Source: CAWEHU01 sp963808965 (lineage in GTDB: Bacteria; Pseudomonadota; Alphaproteobacteria; Acetobacterales; Acetobacteraceae). From it: 64,000 nucleotides of DNA. Under the pieces are notes generated by a model. It made no database searches and was not told the origin of the DNA. It saw only the letters and a list, made by a program, of their open reading frames with translations. The stretch is taken from positions 248,001-312,000 of the forward strand of contig CAWEHU010000016.1 of the NCBI GenBank assembly GCA_963808965.1, in the 5' to 3' direction. The position numbers and the translations under genes are program-made. This document shows positions 18,029 through 27,011 of the stretch, in pieces; position 1 is the first letter of the stretch; the number at the start of each line of letters is the position of its first letter.

Positions 18029-18238
18029 ATGCTCAAGCGGGGCCGTGCAGTCTTGCTGCTTTCGTTTCTAGCCAGTCTCGCCGCGAGCCTGCCCTCCGCT
18101 CAGGCCCGAATTACCCGGCCCGAGATCCTCCGCACCGAACCTGCTTTCGTGGGCAAAACATTCGGCGACACCGGCCGCTACGAGCACGTCACCGCAGGCG
18201 CTGAACAGGGGCGGGCTGGCATTTGGACAGGACCCTGA
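18029..18238 (+). pseudogene. Truncated N-terminus of an alpha/beta-hydrolase-domain protein
   Basis: This 69-codon frame starts with a clear signal peptide (LLLSFLASLAASLPSAQA). It continues as ITRPEILRTEPAFVGKTFGDTGRYEHVT, which resembles the opening of large secreted alpha/beta-hydrolase-domain proteins of about 450-600 residues. The match stops abruptly after AGAEQG, and the next gene begins 16 bases later, so most of the gene is gone. It could still express a short secreted peptide, but decay is more likely. Confidence 0.5.
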
Positions 18239-18254
18239 CAACGCGAAGAACGGC

Positions 18255-18593
18255 ATGAGCTACGACCAGTTCTGGTTGCGATACCTTCGGGCCCATGCGC
18301 GGCCGCAGACGCGCTTGCTGCACTATGCCGGCAGCCTGCTCGCGTTGGCGATGATCGTGCTCGCGATCGTGCAAGCGGACTGGCGCTGGCTCATCGGCGC
18401 GCCTGTCATTGGCTACGGATTCGCATGGGCCGCACACCTTGGAATCGAACACAATCGGCCGGAGACGTTCGGGCATCCGCTCTGGTCCTTCGCGAGCGAT
18501 TTCCGGATGCTGGCGTTGTTCCTTCTCGGCCGGCTGGGGCCGCATCTGCATCGCGCCGGAGTTCTCGTGATCCGGAATACCCGTTTAAGATAG
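18255..18593 (+). CDS. DUF962/Mpo1-like family membrane protein
   Basis: A 112-residue protein with FWLRYLRAHARPQTRLLHYAGS at the front, two hydrophobic segments, and the family signature GFAWAAHLGIEHNRPETFGHPLWSFASDFRML with conserved histidines. The family includes yeast Mpo1, an Fe-dependent dioxygenase that alpha-oxidises 2-hydroxy fatty acids. The bacterial members are mostly uncharacterised. It follows the truncated hydrolase remnant and precedes the SMP-30 gene by 35 bases on the same strand. Confidence 0.82.
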   Translation: MSYDQFWLRYLRAHARPQTRLLHYAGSLLALAMIVLAIVQADWRWLIGAPVIGYGFAWAAHLGIEHNRPETFGHPLWSFASDFRMLALFLLGRLGPHLHRAGVLVIRNTRLR

Positions 18594-18628
18594 AGGCACC
18601 CACGACGTTTCGGGAGAAAGCAGAGCCG

Positions 18629-19569
18629 ATGTGGCAACCGAGCGAACGTTATCCCGACCCCGCCATCAGGGTTCTGGATCCGGCTTTCGACAAATACCGC
18701 ATCCAGCTCGGAGCGGTGGAGCGCCTTGCGACCGGCTGCCGTTGGTCCGAGGGGCCGGTGTGGTTCGGCGACGGACGTTTCGTGCTGTGGAGCGATATCC
18801 CAAACAACCGCATCATGCGCTGGGACGAAGAGACGGGCACGGTGAGCGTGTTCCGCAAGCCTTCCAACAACGCGAACGGCAACACGCGCGACCGTCAGGG
18901 GCGACTCGTCACCTGCGAACACGACGCTCGGCGCGTCACACGGACGGAGTACGACGGCAGCATCACGCCGCTCATCACGGAGTTCGACGGCAAGAGGCTG
19001 AACTCACCGAATGATATCGTGGTGAAGTCCGACGGCTCTGATCTGGTTTACCGATCCGCCTTTCGGGATTCTGGGATACTACGAGGGCCACAAGGATCAG
19101 CAGGAACTGCCGGCTCACGTTTATCGCCTGGACGGCAACACGGGGCAGGCATCAATCGTCGCGGACGACGTGGAGGGGCCAAACGGGCTCGCATTCTCCC
19201 CGGACGAGTTCGAAGCTGTACATCGTCGCGTCACGCGCCAGCCCGCGCAAGATTCTGGCCTTCGATGTGATCGAGGACGGGACGAAACTTGGGCGAAGCA
19301 GCGTCTTGATCGACGCCGGGCCGGGGACACCGGATGGCTTCCGCGTGGATGTGGAAGGCAATCTTTGGTGCGGCTGGGGGATGGGCGACGCGGAGCTGGA
19401 CGGCGTGCGCGTGTTCACTCCGGAAGGCACGCCGATCGCGCATATCGGGTTGCCGGAACGATGCGCCAATCTGTGCTTCGGCGGACGTTATCGCAACCGG
19501 CTGTTCATGGCGGCGGGGCAATCGCTCTATTCACTTTACGTGAACACGCAGGGTGTGGCGGGCGGCTGA
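18629..19569 (+). CDS. SMP-30/gluconolactonase family protein (two frameshifts)
   Basis: The three pieces together read as one six-bladed propeller lactonase of about 312 residues. Piece one has RLATGCRWSEGPVWFGDGRFVLWSD (split in blade 1; metal-binding Glu) and FRKPSNNANGNTRDRQGRLVTCEH, up to LNSPNDIVVKSDGS. Near 19045 one base must be skipped to reach WFTDPPFGILGYYEG and EGPNGLAFSPDE. Near 19208 another must be skipped to reach KLYIVASRASPRKILAFDV and GTPDGFRVDVEGNLWCGW. Family members hydrolyse sugar lactones using a divalent metal. It lies 2 bases before the purine permease gene, but the two functions are not obviously linked. Confidence 0.85.
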
Positions 19570-19571
19570 GG

Positions 19572-20861
19572 ATGCTTGCACGCCTGTTTGCATTGCGGGA
19601 ACACGGGACGAGCGTCCGCACCGAGTTGTTGGCCGGGATCACGACCTACCTGACCATGGCGTACATCGTCGTGGTCAATCCGGCGATTCTCGCCCAAGCA
19701 GGCATCGACCACGGCGCGGCGTTCGTCGCCACTTGCGTTGCGGCGGCGATCGGATCGGCGGCGATGGGGCTGCTCGCCAACCTGCCAATCGCGCTCGCGC
19801 CCGGTATGGGACTCAACGCCTACTTCACTTTCACCGTGGTGAAGGGAATGGGCGTGTCGTGGCAGGCGGCGCTGGGCGCGGTATTCCTGTCCGGTATCCT
19901 GTTTCTTGCGATCAGCCTGTTTCGCGTCCGGGAGTGGATCATCAACGCGATTCCCCTCTCGCTCAAGCTCGGGATCGGCGCCGGGATCGGGCTGTTTCTC
20001 GGTCTGCTCGGGCTGGAGGGGATGGGACTCGTGGTCGCCGATCCGGCGACGTTCGTGACCTTCGGGCATGTGCGGAACCCGGCGACCGCGCTCGCCTGCA
20101 TCGGCTTTCTGCTCATCACGGGGCTGACGGCGAGAGGGGTGACGGGAGCTATCCTCGTCGGGATCGTGATCACGGCGGCGCTCGGCGCCCCGCTCGGGTT
20201 GACACGGTTTCACGGCTTGATCGACATGCCGCCCTCGCTCGCGCCTACGTTGCTGCGGATGGACGTCGCCGGCGCGCTCGCGCTCGGCATTCCCGCCGTG
20301 GTGCTGACCTTCTTTCTGCTCGATGTGCTGGACAATGCCGGCACGCTGATCGCGACCACGCAGCGCGCCGGCCTCATGCGCCCGGACGGAACGGTGCCGC
20401 GTCTGCGTGAGGCGCTGCTCGCCGACAGCGGCGGCGCGATATTGGGCGCGGTGCTGGGGACCAGCACGACAACCAGCTACATCGAGAGCGCCGCCGGCAT
20501 CCAGGCGGGCGGGCGGACGGGGCTGACCGCCGTTGTCGTCGCCGCGCTGTTCCTGCTGACCTTGTTCTTTGCCCCGGTCGCGACAGCAATTCCGGAATTT
20601 GCAACCGCGCCCGCGCTCGTGTTTGTCGCCTGCATGATGATGCGCGCGCTGCAACAGGTGGAGTGGGACGACCCGACGGAATACGTGCCTGCCGTCATCG
20701 TGGCGATCGGCATGCCGTTCAGCTTCTCGATCGCGACCGGCATCGGCCTCGGCTTCACGGTGTACGTCGTGGCGAAGCTCGCAGCCGGGCGGGGGCGCGA
20801 GATCGCCGGGGCCGTTTGGGTGATCGCGGGATTGTCGGTCCTGAGATTCGTCTGGTTATGA
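19572..20861 (+). CDS. NCS2 (AzgA-type) adenine/hypoxanthine/guanine permease
   Basis: A 429-residue inner-membrane transporter. The start MLARLFALREHGTSVRTELLAGITTYLTMAYI is typical of the AzgA branch. It has ANLPIALAPGMGLNAYF (motif 1), FFLLDVLDNAGTLI, and LGTSTTTSYIESAAGI with the conserved substrate-site residues. The C-terminus includes PAVIVAIGMPFSFSIATGI. These proteins take up purine bases with protons. The gene follows the SMP-30 stop by two bases and overlaps the aldolase start (ATGA), so these genes form an operon. Confidence 0.93.
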   Translation: MLARLFALREHGTSVRTELLAGITTYLTMAYIVVVNPAILAQAGIDHGAAFVATCVAAAIGSAAMGLLANLPIALAPGMGLNAYFTFTVVKGMGVSWQAALGAVFLSGILFLAISLFRVREWIINAIPLSLKLGIGAGIGLFLGLLGLEGMGLVVADPATFVTFGHVRNPATALACIGFLLITGLTARGVTGAILVGIVITAALGAPLGLTRFHGLIDMPPSLAPTLLRMDVAGALALGIPAVVLTFFLLDVLDNAGTLIATTQRAGLMRPDGTVPRLREALLADSGGAILGAVLGTSTTTSYIESAAGIQAGGRTGLTAVVVAALFLLTLFFAPVATAIPEFATAPALVFVACMMMRALQQVEWDDPTEYVPAVIVAIGMPFSFSIATGIGLGFTVYVVAKLAAGRGREIAGAVWVIAGLSVLRFVWL

Positions 20862-21508
20862 TGCCGGAGGGCGAGTCCGAAGCGCGGACGCAAGCCGCCG
20901 AGCTGTATCGCGAACTTGGGCGGCACGGCTTGTGCCCCGCAAGCGCGGGGAATGTCAGCTTGCGCACGTCCGCCGGGATGATCGTCACGCCTTCGGGAGT
21001 GGTCCCAGAGGGGGTGACGGCGGAATGCCTCGTTTCGATGAGTCTCGACGGGCGCGCGCCCGCGGGCGCGGTGCCGTCGAGCGAATGGTTCATGCACGCG
21101 CGGATTTACCAGGCCTGTCCGCAAGCGCAATGCGTCGCGCATACTCACGCCGAAGCCTGCACCGCGCTTGCCTGTCTCGGCGAGAGTTTGCCGGCGTTTC
21201 ACTACATGGTGCTGGCTTTCGGCGGCGAGGACGTGCGTTGCGCGCCCTACGTCACGTTCGGCACCCCCGCGCTGGCGGAGGCCGCGGTGAGCGCGCTGAA
21301 GGGCCGGACGGCCTGCCTGCTCGCTAACCACGGCATGATCGTGTATGCGGCCGACGCGGCCAAGGCGCTGGCGGCCGCGCTGCTGCTGGAGACGCTCGCC
21401 CGGCAATACCTGCTGGCTCGCTCGGCGGGAACACCGCGTCTGCTCACGGCTGAGGAGATACGCGAGGCACAGGAGCGCTTCGCGAGCTACAACGCGGGAC
21501 GCGGGTGA
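20858..21508 (+). CDS. Class II aldolase/adducin family protein
   Basis: A 216-residue cytosolic protein of the L-fuculose-phosphate aldolase/adducin fold. It has GLCPASAGNVSLR at the phosphate loop, VTPSGVVPEGV, the zinc ligands in CVAHTHAEACTAL and the third histidine in LLANHGMIVY. An acidic residue in SEWFMHARIY supplies the catalytic acid position. Possible activities include a sugar-phosphate aldolase or a decarboxylase; the substrate is unknown. The start overlaps the stop of the permease. The 3' end runs head-on into the alanine dehydrogenase gene, with which it overlaps by about 65 bases as annotated. Confidence 0.86.
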   Translation: MMPEGESEARTQAAELYRELGRHGLCPASAGNVSLRTSAGMIVTPSGVVPEGVTAECLVSMSLDGRAPAGAVPSSEWFMHARIYQACPQAQCVAHTHAEACTALACLGESLPAFHYMVLAFGGEDVRCAPYVTFGTPALAEAAVSALKGRTACLLANHGMIVYAADAAKALAAALLLETLARQYLLARSAGTPRLLTAEEIREAQERFASYNAGRG

Positions 21509-22641
21509 TTATGGCACTGACGGTCAGGTTAGAGAACGCGGTCGGCGGGATATGGCTGAAACCGAGGTCATGCGCCACCGCCGCGTGCGTCACCTGACCG
21601 GCGTGAACGTTCAGCCCATCGCGTAGATGCGGATCTTCGCGCAGCGCCTGCTTCCACCCCTTCTCGGCCAGCGCCAGCACGAAAGGCAGCGTCGCGTTGG
21701 TGAGCGCGAATGTGGAGCTGCGCGCGACCGCGCCGGGCATGTTGGTGACACAGTAATGCACCACGCCCTCCTCGACATAGGTCGGCTGCGAATGCGTCGT
21801 CGGCCGGCTGGTCTCGAAGCAGCCGCCCTGGTCGATGGAAATGTCCACCAGCACCGATCCGGGACGCATTTGCCGCACCATATCGCGTGAAACCAGTTTC
21901 GGGGCCGCCGCGCCGGCCACCAGCACCGCGCCGATCACCAGATCCGCGTTCACCACCTCGTTCTCGATCGTCTCGACGGTGGCGTAGAGCGTGGTGGCGC
22001 GTGGCCCGAATTGCAGGTCGAGTTCCTTGAGGCGCGGCAGCGATCGGTCGATGACGACGACGCTCGCTTCCAGACCGACCGCCATGCGCGCCGCATTGGT
22101 GCCGGAGACGCCGCCACCCAGAACCACCACGCGCGCGGGAGCGACGCCGGGCACGCCGCCGAGTAGGATACCGGCCCCGCCCTGCTCCTTCTCAAGGCAG
22201 TGCGCGCCGACCTGCACCGACATGCGCCCGGCCACCTCGCTCATCGGCGAGAGCAGCGGGAGCGCGCCACGCGCGGTCGGTAACGGTTTCATACGCGATG
22301 CAGGTCGCACCGCATCGAATCAGACCTTCCGTCTGCATCCGGTCCGCCGCGAGATGGAGGTAGGTGAACAGCACCTGCCCTTCGCGCAAGCGCGCAATCT
22401 CGTCCGGCTGCGGCTCTTTCACCTTCACGATCATCTCGGCATCAGCGAAAACGGCCTCGGCGTTCTCCAGCACGGTCGCGCCAGCGGTCCGATAGGCGTC
22501 ATCGGAAAAGCCGATCCCGAGCGCGGCGCCGTGCTCCACCACAACCTGATGGCCGTTCCGGGTCAGCTCCCGCACGCCCGCGGGCGTCAGCCCGACCCGA
22601 TACTCGTGCGTCTTGATCTCCTTCGGAACGCCGATCTTCAC
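21444..22641 (-). CDS. ald: Alanine dehydrogenase (frameshifted)
   Basis: The N-terminus from 22641 is canonical (MKIGVPKEIKTHEYRVGLTP, then VVVEHGAALGIGFSD and VKVKEPQP). Near 22280, after CIAYETVT, the frame must skip one base to reach ARGALPLLSPMSEVAGRM, the NAD site VVVLGGGVSGTNAARMA, and DISIDQGGCFETSRPTTH. The enzyme interconverts alanine and pyruvate. The family normally ends soon after LNVHAGQVTHAAVAHDLG. Here the frame continues about 30 residues further, into the convergent aldolase gene, so another small sequence error at the 3' end is possible. Confidence 0.92.
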
Positions 22642-22774
22642 GACATAACCCTCCCGTTGTCCCGATCAGCCTAGAGGATCAACGCTCGCCATTCGAGGGT
22701 TGGCCCGGATTGACGCGCCAGGCTCGCGGGGATGAAGCTGCGACGGCCGCGGAACGACAGGGAGGAAATAAATC

Positions 22775-24038
22775 GTGACCCAGACCACGAGGCGCAGCTT
22801 CACCCGGTTCACGCTGGCGCTGCCCGTCTTGTCCGTGCTGCCGAGGGTCGCGGCGGCGGCCGATGAGCCGGTCCGGATCGGCGCGACCTATCCTTTCACC
22901 GGCGTTGCCGCTTCGGCCGGCACGGCGCTCAGAGAGGCGGTGGAGGTCGCGCTCGATATCGTCAACAACCCGCATCCCGAGCTCGGCGAGTTGCCGCTTG
23001 GCCCGACTGCCGGCTTGCCCAATCTCGGCGGCCGCAAGGTGGAGGCGTCCTTCGCCGATCATCAGGGCAACCCGGCCACGGCGCAGAATCAGACGCTGCG
23101 TCTGATCTCGCAGGACCGGGTCGTGGCGATGGTCGGCTCCTACCAGTCGAGCTGCACGCTGACGAGCAGCCAAGTCGCGGAGCGGTACGGAATCCCGTTC
23201 GTCGCCGGCGAGGCGAGTGCGCCCAGCCTGACGCAGCGCGGGTTCAAATGGTTTTTCCGCCCGACACCGATCGGCACCGATTTCGGCCGCGCTTACGCCG
23301 ATTTCCTGAGCGGCCTGAAAGGGAGGGGCATCAAGGCCGACAAGATCGCGATGGTGAACGAGAACACCGAGTACGGCACCTCGACCGGGGATGCGATCAT
23401 CAAGGCGCTGAAGGACAAAGGCCTGAACCTAGGTCTGCGCATACCCTATGCCGCCAACAGCGCCGATGTCAGCGCGCAGGTGCTGCAACTCAAGAGCGAG
23501 GGGCCGGACGCGGTGATCTTCGTGAGCTACACCTCCGACTCGATCCTGTTCGTGAAGACGATGCGAAGCCTGGACTACAAGCCCGCTATCGTCATCGGCG
23601 ACGAATTCGGGCTTTTCCGATACGTCGTTCATTCAGGCGGTCGGCGATCTGGCGGAGGGCGCCATCAACCGCAGCTCGTTCGATGTCGGCAAGCCGGGCG
23701 GAACCAGTTACAAGGTGAACGAGATTTACCGGAAGAAGGCCGGCCACGATCTCGACGACACGAGCGCGCGCGGGATGCAGGGCTTCCTCGTGCTATGCGA
23801 CGCGATCAACCGCGCCGGCTCGACCGAGCCGGCAAAGATCCAGGCTGCCCTGAAGGCGACCGACCTTAAGCCGGAACAGCTCATGATCGGCTATGACGGC
23901 GTGCGCTTCGACGCCAATGGGCAGAACGAGCTGGCCTCGACGCTGCTCGTTCAATTGCACGACAAGAAGTATGTCGCGATCTGGCCCGAACGGGCTGCGA
24001 CGATGCAAGCTCAACTGCCGTTCAAAGGGTGGAGCTGA
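22775..24038 (+). CDS. Branched-chain amino-acid-type ABC transporter substrate-binding protein (frameshifted)
   Basis: A periplasmic LivK-like protein. The N-terminus is a twin-arginine-like signal (TRRSFTRF, then a hydrophobic stretch ending AAAAD). Mature features include VRIGATYPFTGVAASAG, VVAMVGSYQSSCTLTSS and VNENTEYGTSTGDAI. Near 23612 one base must be skipped to reach SFIQAVGDLAEGAIN and MQGFLVLCDAINRAGST, ending QLPFKGWS. The start is the GTG at 22775, with a GGAGG site 9 bases upstream (22761-22765). No cognate permease or ATPase genes follow, so this is an orphan binding protein that may serve a transporter elsewhere. Confidence 0.9.
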
Positions 24039-24099
24039 GCCGCGCACGAACGTCAAACGGCAAAGCTCATGCCGCGCATCAGCGCATCCGGCAAGGTGG

Positions 24100-24500
24100 T
24101 CGCCAAACTCGGCATCGCGCTCTCGGCGTTCAGCTGGGGTTACACCCGCTGTTCCAGATCATCGGCGGCTGCCGATGAGGCCGAACACGATCGACGTGAT
24201 GATGCCGGGGACTGCCGCGCCTGCATTGAGAATGCCGCTCCCAGGTCAACGGGCGTAGTCCGGCGCGAATCCATCGGGGGCGTCAGGGCGTAATGCTCTG
24301 TACGAAACCGCGCGCTGCCCGACCGAGGGTACAGCTGCTGAGGGCGCGGGCGGAGGCTGAGCAGAGTTCTCCGTCGCCGCGCCGAGCGCGAGTCTGGACG
24401 GCGAACAGCGAAGCGAGGCTGCCGCAAGCGTCAGCCGCGGGCCGAACCGATCGGCGATCCACGGGCCGGCCCTTTGCCGTTGCATAAAATACACGCTCTC
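24100..24500 (-). pseudogene. Decayed remnant of an MFS transporter
   Basis: On the minus strand, short stretches read like pieces of an MFS permease. One is WIADRFGPRLTLAAASL, resembling the loop after helix 2. Another is GSGILNAGAAVPGIITSIVFGLIG, resembling a later helix pair. They are in different frames with stops and missing segments between them. No intact gene lies in 24039-24576. I read this as a gene fossil; the assignment rests on two short matches only. Confidence 0.35.
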
Positions 24501-24576
24501 TCGCAAGAATCGCGGGCGCTATCTGTTCCTTTACGACTTTCGTCCCATATTCAGACGAAAGCGAACCGGGAGCGCA

Positions 24577-24774
24577 ATGAAAATGCCCACCGAGCACCAA
24601 GGCTGCGTTCGTCACCTGAAAGCCGAGCCCACATGGTTTGCCGGGGCTTGGATCGGACTGACTCTGTCCACCCTCGCAACCACAGCCGCGCTCATGGGTG
24701 CCGGCGTGGCGCTGGATACCGCTGGCCTGCGGCCCGATGATACAGAGACAGGCGGCCCGTCGGTGGTGTCCTAG
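24577..24774 (+). CDS. Possible small single-span membrane protein
   Basis: A 65-codon frame has one hydrophobic segment (WFAGAWIGLTLSTLATTAALMGAGVA is split across residues 20-45), a polar N-terminus and an acidic C-terminus. The upstream sequence gggagcgcaATG contains a plausible GGGAG site. I recognise no family. It may be a real small membrane protein, or a chance frame in the decayed 24.0-24.8 kb stretch, which otherwise holds only the MFS remnant. Confidence 0.3.
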   Translation: MKMPTEHQGCVRHLKAEPTWFAGAWIGLTLSTLATTAALMGAGVALDTAGLRPDDTETGGPSVVS

Positions 24775-24813
24775 TTTCGCCTGATGCACGCTTGGCGTGT
24801 ATCGAGCGTCTTG

Positions 24814-25470
24814 CTAACTCTCGCCGAGCAACGGCAGAAGCGAAGCCACGAGCAAGACCGCCATCACGAGATTGAATACGCGTAGCGCGCGGTTACTCCG
24901 CAGCAGACGCGCAGCGCCGACCCCCGTGAAAGTCCAAAACGCGAGGCTTGGCAGCGTCACGATGAGGAAGATGATCGCGAGGACAAACGCCTGAGCAAAG
25001 ACACCATTAGCCGTCGTGTAAGTCGCGACGCCGCCTACGGCGACGACCCACGCTTTCGGGTTGAGCCACTGGAACAGAGCTGCCTGGAGGAAATTCATGG
25101 GCTTTGTCCGGCCCTGGCGTGAGCCCGCCACATAAGCGCGTTCAGCGTCCACAGCCGAAGGCCGAGCTGTGGCGATCTTGAACGCTAGCCAGATCAGGTA
25201 GGCGGCCCCGATCCACCGTAGAATCTCATGCACACGAGGATTACCCCGCATCAAGTCGCCCGCACCTAACGCGACGGCGACGATCATTATGGGAAAACCG
25301 ACAGCCACTCCCAGGATGTGCGGCATCGTGCGGGCAAATCCAAACGTCGCGCCGGACGATGCGACCATGGCGTTGTTCGGTCCCGGCGTGGCGGACATCG
25401 AGACGGCAAACGCCAATGCAGAGAACAGCCAGCTGGACGTCTCGTTGCCTGAAATCTGAAGATCTCCCAT
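24814..25470 (-). CDS. LysE/RhtB family amino-acid exporter
   Basis: A 218-residue inner-membrane protein with about six helices. It has the family signature SMSATPGPNNAMVASSGATFGF near residues 24-46, then ILRWIGAAYLIWLAFKIA and FLQAALFQWLNPKAWVVAVGG. RhtB/LysE proteins export amino acids or their analogues. The ATG at 25470 gives the usual short N-terminus. It lies 32 bases downstream of the FUSC gene on the same strand, so the two may form a small efflux operon. Confidence 0.9.
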   Translation of the reverse strand: MGDLQISGNETSSWLFSALAFAVSMSATPGPNNAMVASSGATFGFARTMPHILGVAVGFPIMIVAVALGAGDLMRGNPRVHEILRWIGAAYLIWLAFKIATARPSAVDAERAYVAGSRQGRTKPMNFLQAALFQWLNPKAWVVAVGGVATYTTANGVFAQAFVLAIIFLIVTLPSLAFWTFTGVGAARLLRSNRALRVFNLVMAVLLVASLLPLLGES

Positions 25471-25502
25471 CCCCGAGAAGGGTTCGAGCAGCGATAGCGC
25501 CC

Positions 25503-26553
25503 CTACCCGCGGCGAGTCGCCCGGAGCGGCAGGACCAGCATCGCCGTGCCCAGGACCGATGGCTCCTCCGATCAGCGTCTCCCAGCCGCGCGAGAGCAGC
25601 AGCAGAGGCGAGCTCTCTCCACCAGCCGCGAGCGTCAGGATGAGAGCGAAAGCGTACGCTCCGCACGCGATGTCGTAACGCTCCGGGAGCGCCATCGCGT
25701 AAATAACCATCGCGATCGCCGCGGCCATCCAGACCAGCAACTGGAACTCGACCGCGAACGGCAGGCAGGCAAGGCCGAGCGGCACTCCGATCGCGGTCCC
25801 GATAATTCGGCGCCGAACCCGCTCGATTGTGGCGGATGTGGTGCCGGCAATCACATAGGTGCAGGCCGTTATGGCCCAGGCCAACTCCTCGAGGCCGATC
25901 GCGCCGTTCAGACCCACGATGACCAGTGCGGCGGCGGCGGCTTGCAAGCCCATGCGCAGCTCCGGCGAGCCGCTGGTGGCGACGGCGGCGGCCGAATCAG
26001 GCGCCAACGAAGCCGCGACCGTCGGATGCTCGGCCGGGCCGCTTAGAACACGCGGCACGACGGCCGCGACCGCCGCGATCACGCCCGCGACGGGAAGCAT
26101 CGGCAAATCCGCTCCGGTCAGCTTGGCGCCGTAAGCCAGGAGCTGCCCGATATAGATTTGCGATCCGAGCCCCGCCCCGAGCACACCAAATCGCTTGAGA
26201 TAGCCGACCAGAAAGGCCCCGGTCACAAGCGTCAGCTCGGGACCGGCCCGTCCGGCGATCGCCAGCACAGGCGCTAGGCCGATCATCATGGCGGCGCCGA
26301 TGACGGCTGCCAGGACGAGCAACACAAGATCGCGGGTCGAGGCAGCACGTGTCCTCTGTCCCTCGGACACGCTTGCCCAAAGAGCAAAGCCGGCAGCGAG
26401 GGCGCCGAGCGAACCCCGTCCGGGGCCATGCGCCGGCAGTCCCTGCAAGCTGCCCATCATCCAGGCCAGGCCGAACGCCGTGACCAAACGCAGGCCCTTG
26501 ATCCGGCGGTGCGTTCCCGGATCGATCCGCTCCAGCCAGCCGAGGACGGTCAC
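25503..26553 (-). CDS. FUSC-family / aromatic-acid-exporter-like membrane protein (frameshifted)
   Basis: About 350 residues with two clusters of hydrophobic helices separated by a polar linker. This is the FUSC (fusaric acid resistance protein-like) layout, although the family is diverse. Visible pieces are VTAFGLAWMMGSLQGLP, GYLKRFGVLGAGLGSQIYIGQ and YDIACGAYAFALILTLAAGG. Near 25552, after ETLIGGAIG, one base must be skipped to reach LGTAMLVLPLRATRRG and a stop at 25503-25505. Without that skip the frame would fuse to the LysE gene, which is clearly an artefact. The start is a GTG. The substrate is unknown. Confidence 0.72.
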
Positions 26554-26571
26554 GGCTGCGGTCGGGCCTAG

Positions 26572-27011
26572 CTAAGCCGTCGCGCGGGTTCGTATTCGGG
26601 ACGACGGGACCGTCCGGCTCCTCCTGCGCCTCCGGCAGACGGCTGCCGTCGAGAGGCAGGATTTCGCCCAGCCAAAGCGCGTGTTGCAGATGATCGTCGC
26701 GCGGCCGTTTGGTGTTCGGGTGAACGAACACGGCGAGGCCGTCGCGGTTGAGCATCAGCCAGGGGACAAGAGTGGGGAACAGCGCCGTATCGAAGGCGAT
26801 CTGAAACATCGGCCGGGCGTGCGGTCCGACCGGCTGATCGTGCCAGCGGCCCAGTTGCACGCGAAACGTGTCCGCCACGCGCTCGCGCAGCCGCTCGGCT
26901 ACCGCCCGCGTGGTTCCGGGGTCGTAGTAGATATGCGCGTGATAGCTCGTGATGGCCTCGATCCCGTGCGGCGCCTCGCCCTGCCTAGTTGCTTCGGGTG
27001 GTGCCGTTCAC
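26572..27011 (-). CDS. DOPA 4,5-dioxygenase family protein (frameshift near the start; 3' end unsure)
   Basis: The core reads SYHAHIYYDPGTTRAVAERL, LGRWHDQPVGPHARPMFQIAF, VPWLMLNRDGLAVFVHPNT and DHLQHALWLGEILPLD. The histidine pattern is that of the small DOPA 4,5-dioxygenase-like family. No start codon exists in this frame. A GTG at 27011 overlapping the thiolase stop gives NGTTRSN, and skipping one base of the following TAG then joins to the core. The 3' end is also unclear: the frame runs on into the FUSC gene, while a nearby stop in another frame lies at 26572. Family enzymes cleave catechol-type rings, and the role of this one is unknown. Confidence 0.65.

Noticed and set aside
17608..18204. 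A plus-strand frame of about 200 codons antisense to the SGNH hydrolase start
   Set aside because: Arginine-rich translation with no domain; it overlaps a better-supported gene on the other strand.
25503..25510. A single fused FUSC-LysE exporter of 579 residues
   Set aside because: The fusion only exists because of a frameshift near 25552. Both proteins have normal separate ends (stop at 25503-25505, start at 25470).
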